This document shows positions 13,923-14,149 of a stretch of 14,149 nucleotides of DNA, in pieces. Source of the DNA: JACCXJ01 sp052387115. GTDB lineage: Bacteria; Pseudomonadota; Gammaproteobacteria; JACCXJ01. The notes under the pieces were generated by a model. The model worked only from the letters and a program-made list of their open reading frames with translations. It was not told the origin of the DNA and made no database searches. The position numbers were made by a program, and so were the translations under genes. Each line of letters begins with the position of its first letter. Within the stretch, counting starts at the first letter, position 1. The stretch lies in assembly GCA_052387115.1 (NCBI GenBank), contig JBQTJM010000450.1, positions 1 through 14,149 on the forward strand, written 5' to 3'.

Positions 13923-14149
13923 CGCCGAGATAAGCTCGGCGCTTCTTGCGGGGTGGAAGTCCCCGTCGGGTAAGGGCTAGCCACCCACCCGCATCGAGTC
14001 TTGCGTCTGTGGCGGAGTCGCTGGAAGGCGGTGAACAAGACAGGCGAAGCGTAGACAGAGCATCCTGTAGGCCGTAGGGGTGACGCGCACCCTGAAGTGC
14101 TGGTACAGCTTCGAAATGAGTAGTCGCGGACGCCGAGGGTTTTAACGTG
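13916..14149 (+). ncRNA. Group II intron (class C-like), 5' part of domain I, runs off right edge
   Basis: The segment shows the order of conserved pieces I associate with bacterial group IIC introns. First is a small stem-loop near the 5' end (GCGCCGAG/CTCGGCGC, 13922-13942, loop ATAAG). Then come a GGGG-TGGAAGT-CCCC stem (13950-13964), an AGGGCTAGCC element, TCTGTGGCGGAGTCGCTGGAAGG, a GCGAAGCGTAGACAGAGCA region with CCTGTAGGCC, and GTGACGCGCACCCTGAAGTG. A reverse transcriptase/maturase ORF would be expected beyond the window. The exact 5' end is unsure, because a canonical GUGYG is not obvious; GTTATC precedes the first stem. The identification is from memory of intron consensus, not from a covariance search. 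Confidence 0.55.

Noticed and set aside
13650..13973. Plus-strand open frame of 107 codons near the right end
   Set aside because: It has no ribosome binding site or family match, and it overlaps the attC-like site and the structured intron start.

Overview
The window looks like chromosomal DNA of a GC-rich proteobacterium, most likely a gammaproteobacterium. This rests on a gammaproteobacterial-type Mfd, a DUF1840 protein (a family found mainly in beta- and gammaproteobacteria) and a single-chain CobB. Species cannot be read from the sequence. The density of mobile-element debris marks it as a plastic region.

Left part (1-3810): the 5' end of an IS630-type transposase gene runs off the left edge on the minus strand. 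Then comes mfd, the transcription-repair coupling factor. It is complete in content, but one surplus C in a run of nine C (1099-1107) splits it into two reading frames.

Middle (3709-9712): the last codons of mfd occur three times (3709-3810, 4517-4624, 9523-9602). Between copies 1 and 2 lies only the 3' third of a DUF3604 gene. Between copies 2 and 3 lies an intact three-gene unit: a secreted DUF3604/PHP-like protein, a membrane-anchored parvulin-like PPIase and a HupE/UreJ-type membrane protein. It is preceded by a good sigma70-type promoter. Copies 2 and 3 also share about 110 bp of sequence downstream of the mfd stop, including a hairpin. The 3' end of mfd therefore looks like a repeatedly used insertion or recombination point carrying a DUF3604 module, with an older, decayed occupant beside a younger, intact one.

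Right of the repeats (9712-11573): a short IS481-like transposase remnant abuts the repeat end. Two ordinary minus-strand housekeeping-type genes follow, one for a DUF1840 protein and one for CobB (cobyrinate a,c-diamide synthase).

Far right (about 11870-14149): an accessory region with an integron flavour. It holds an extended -10 promoter without an obvious gene, an attC-like site, and a tightly coupled pair (HAD-IB hydrolase plus a one-TM protein with a probable beta-rich domain). A strong 15-bp hairpin, a second attC-like site and the 5' part of a probable group II (class C-like) intron complete it; the intron runs off the right edge. The HAD/TM pair is the best candidate for an undescribed small system; the mfd-tail repeats are the best candidate for an undescribed integration mode.
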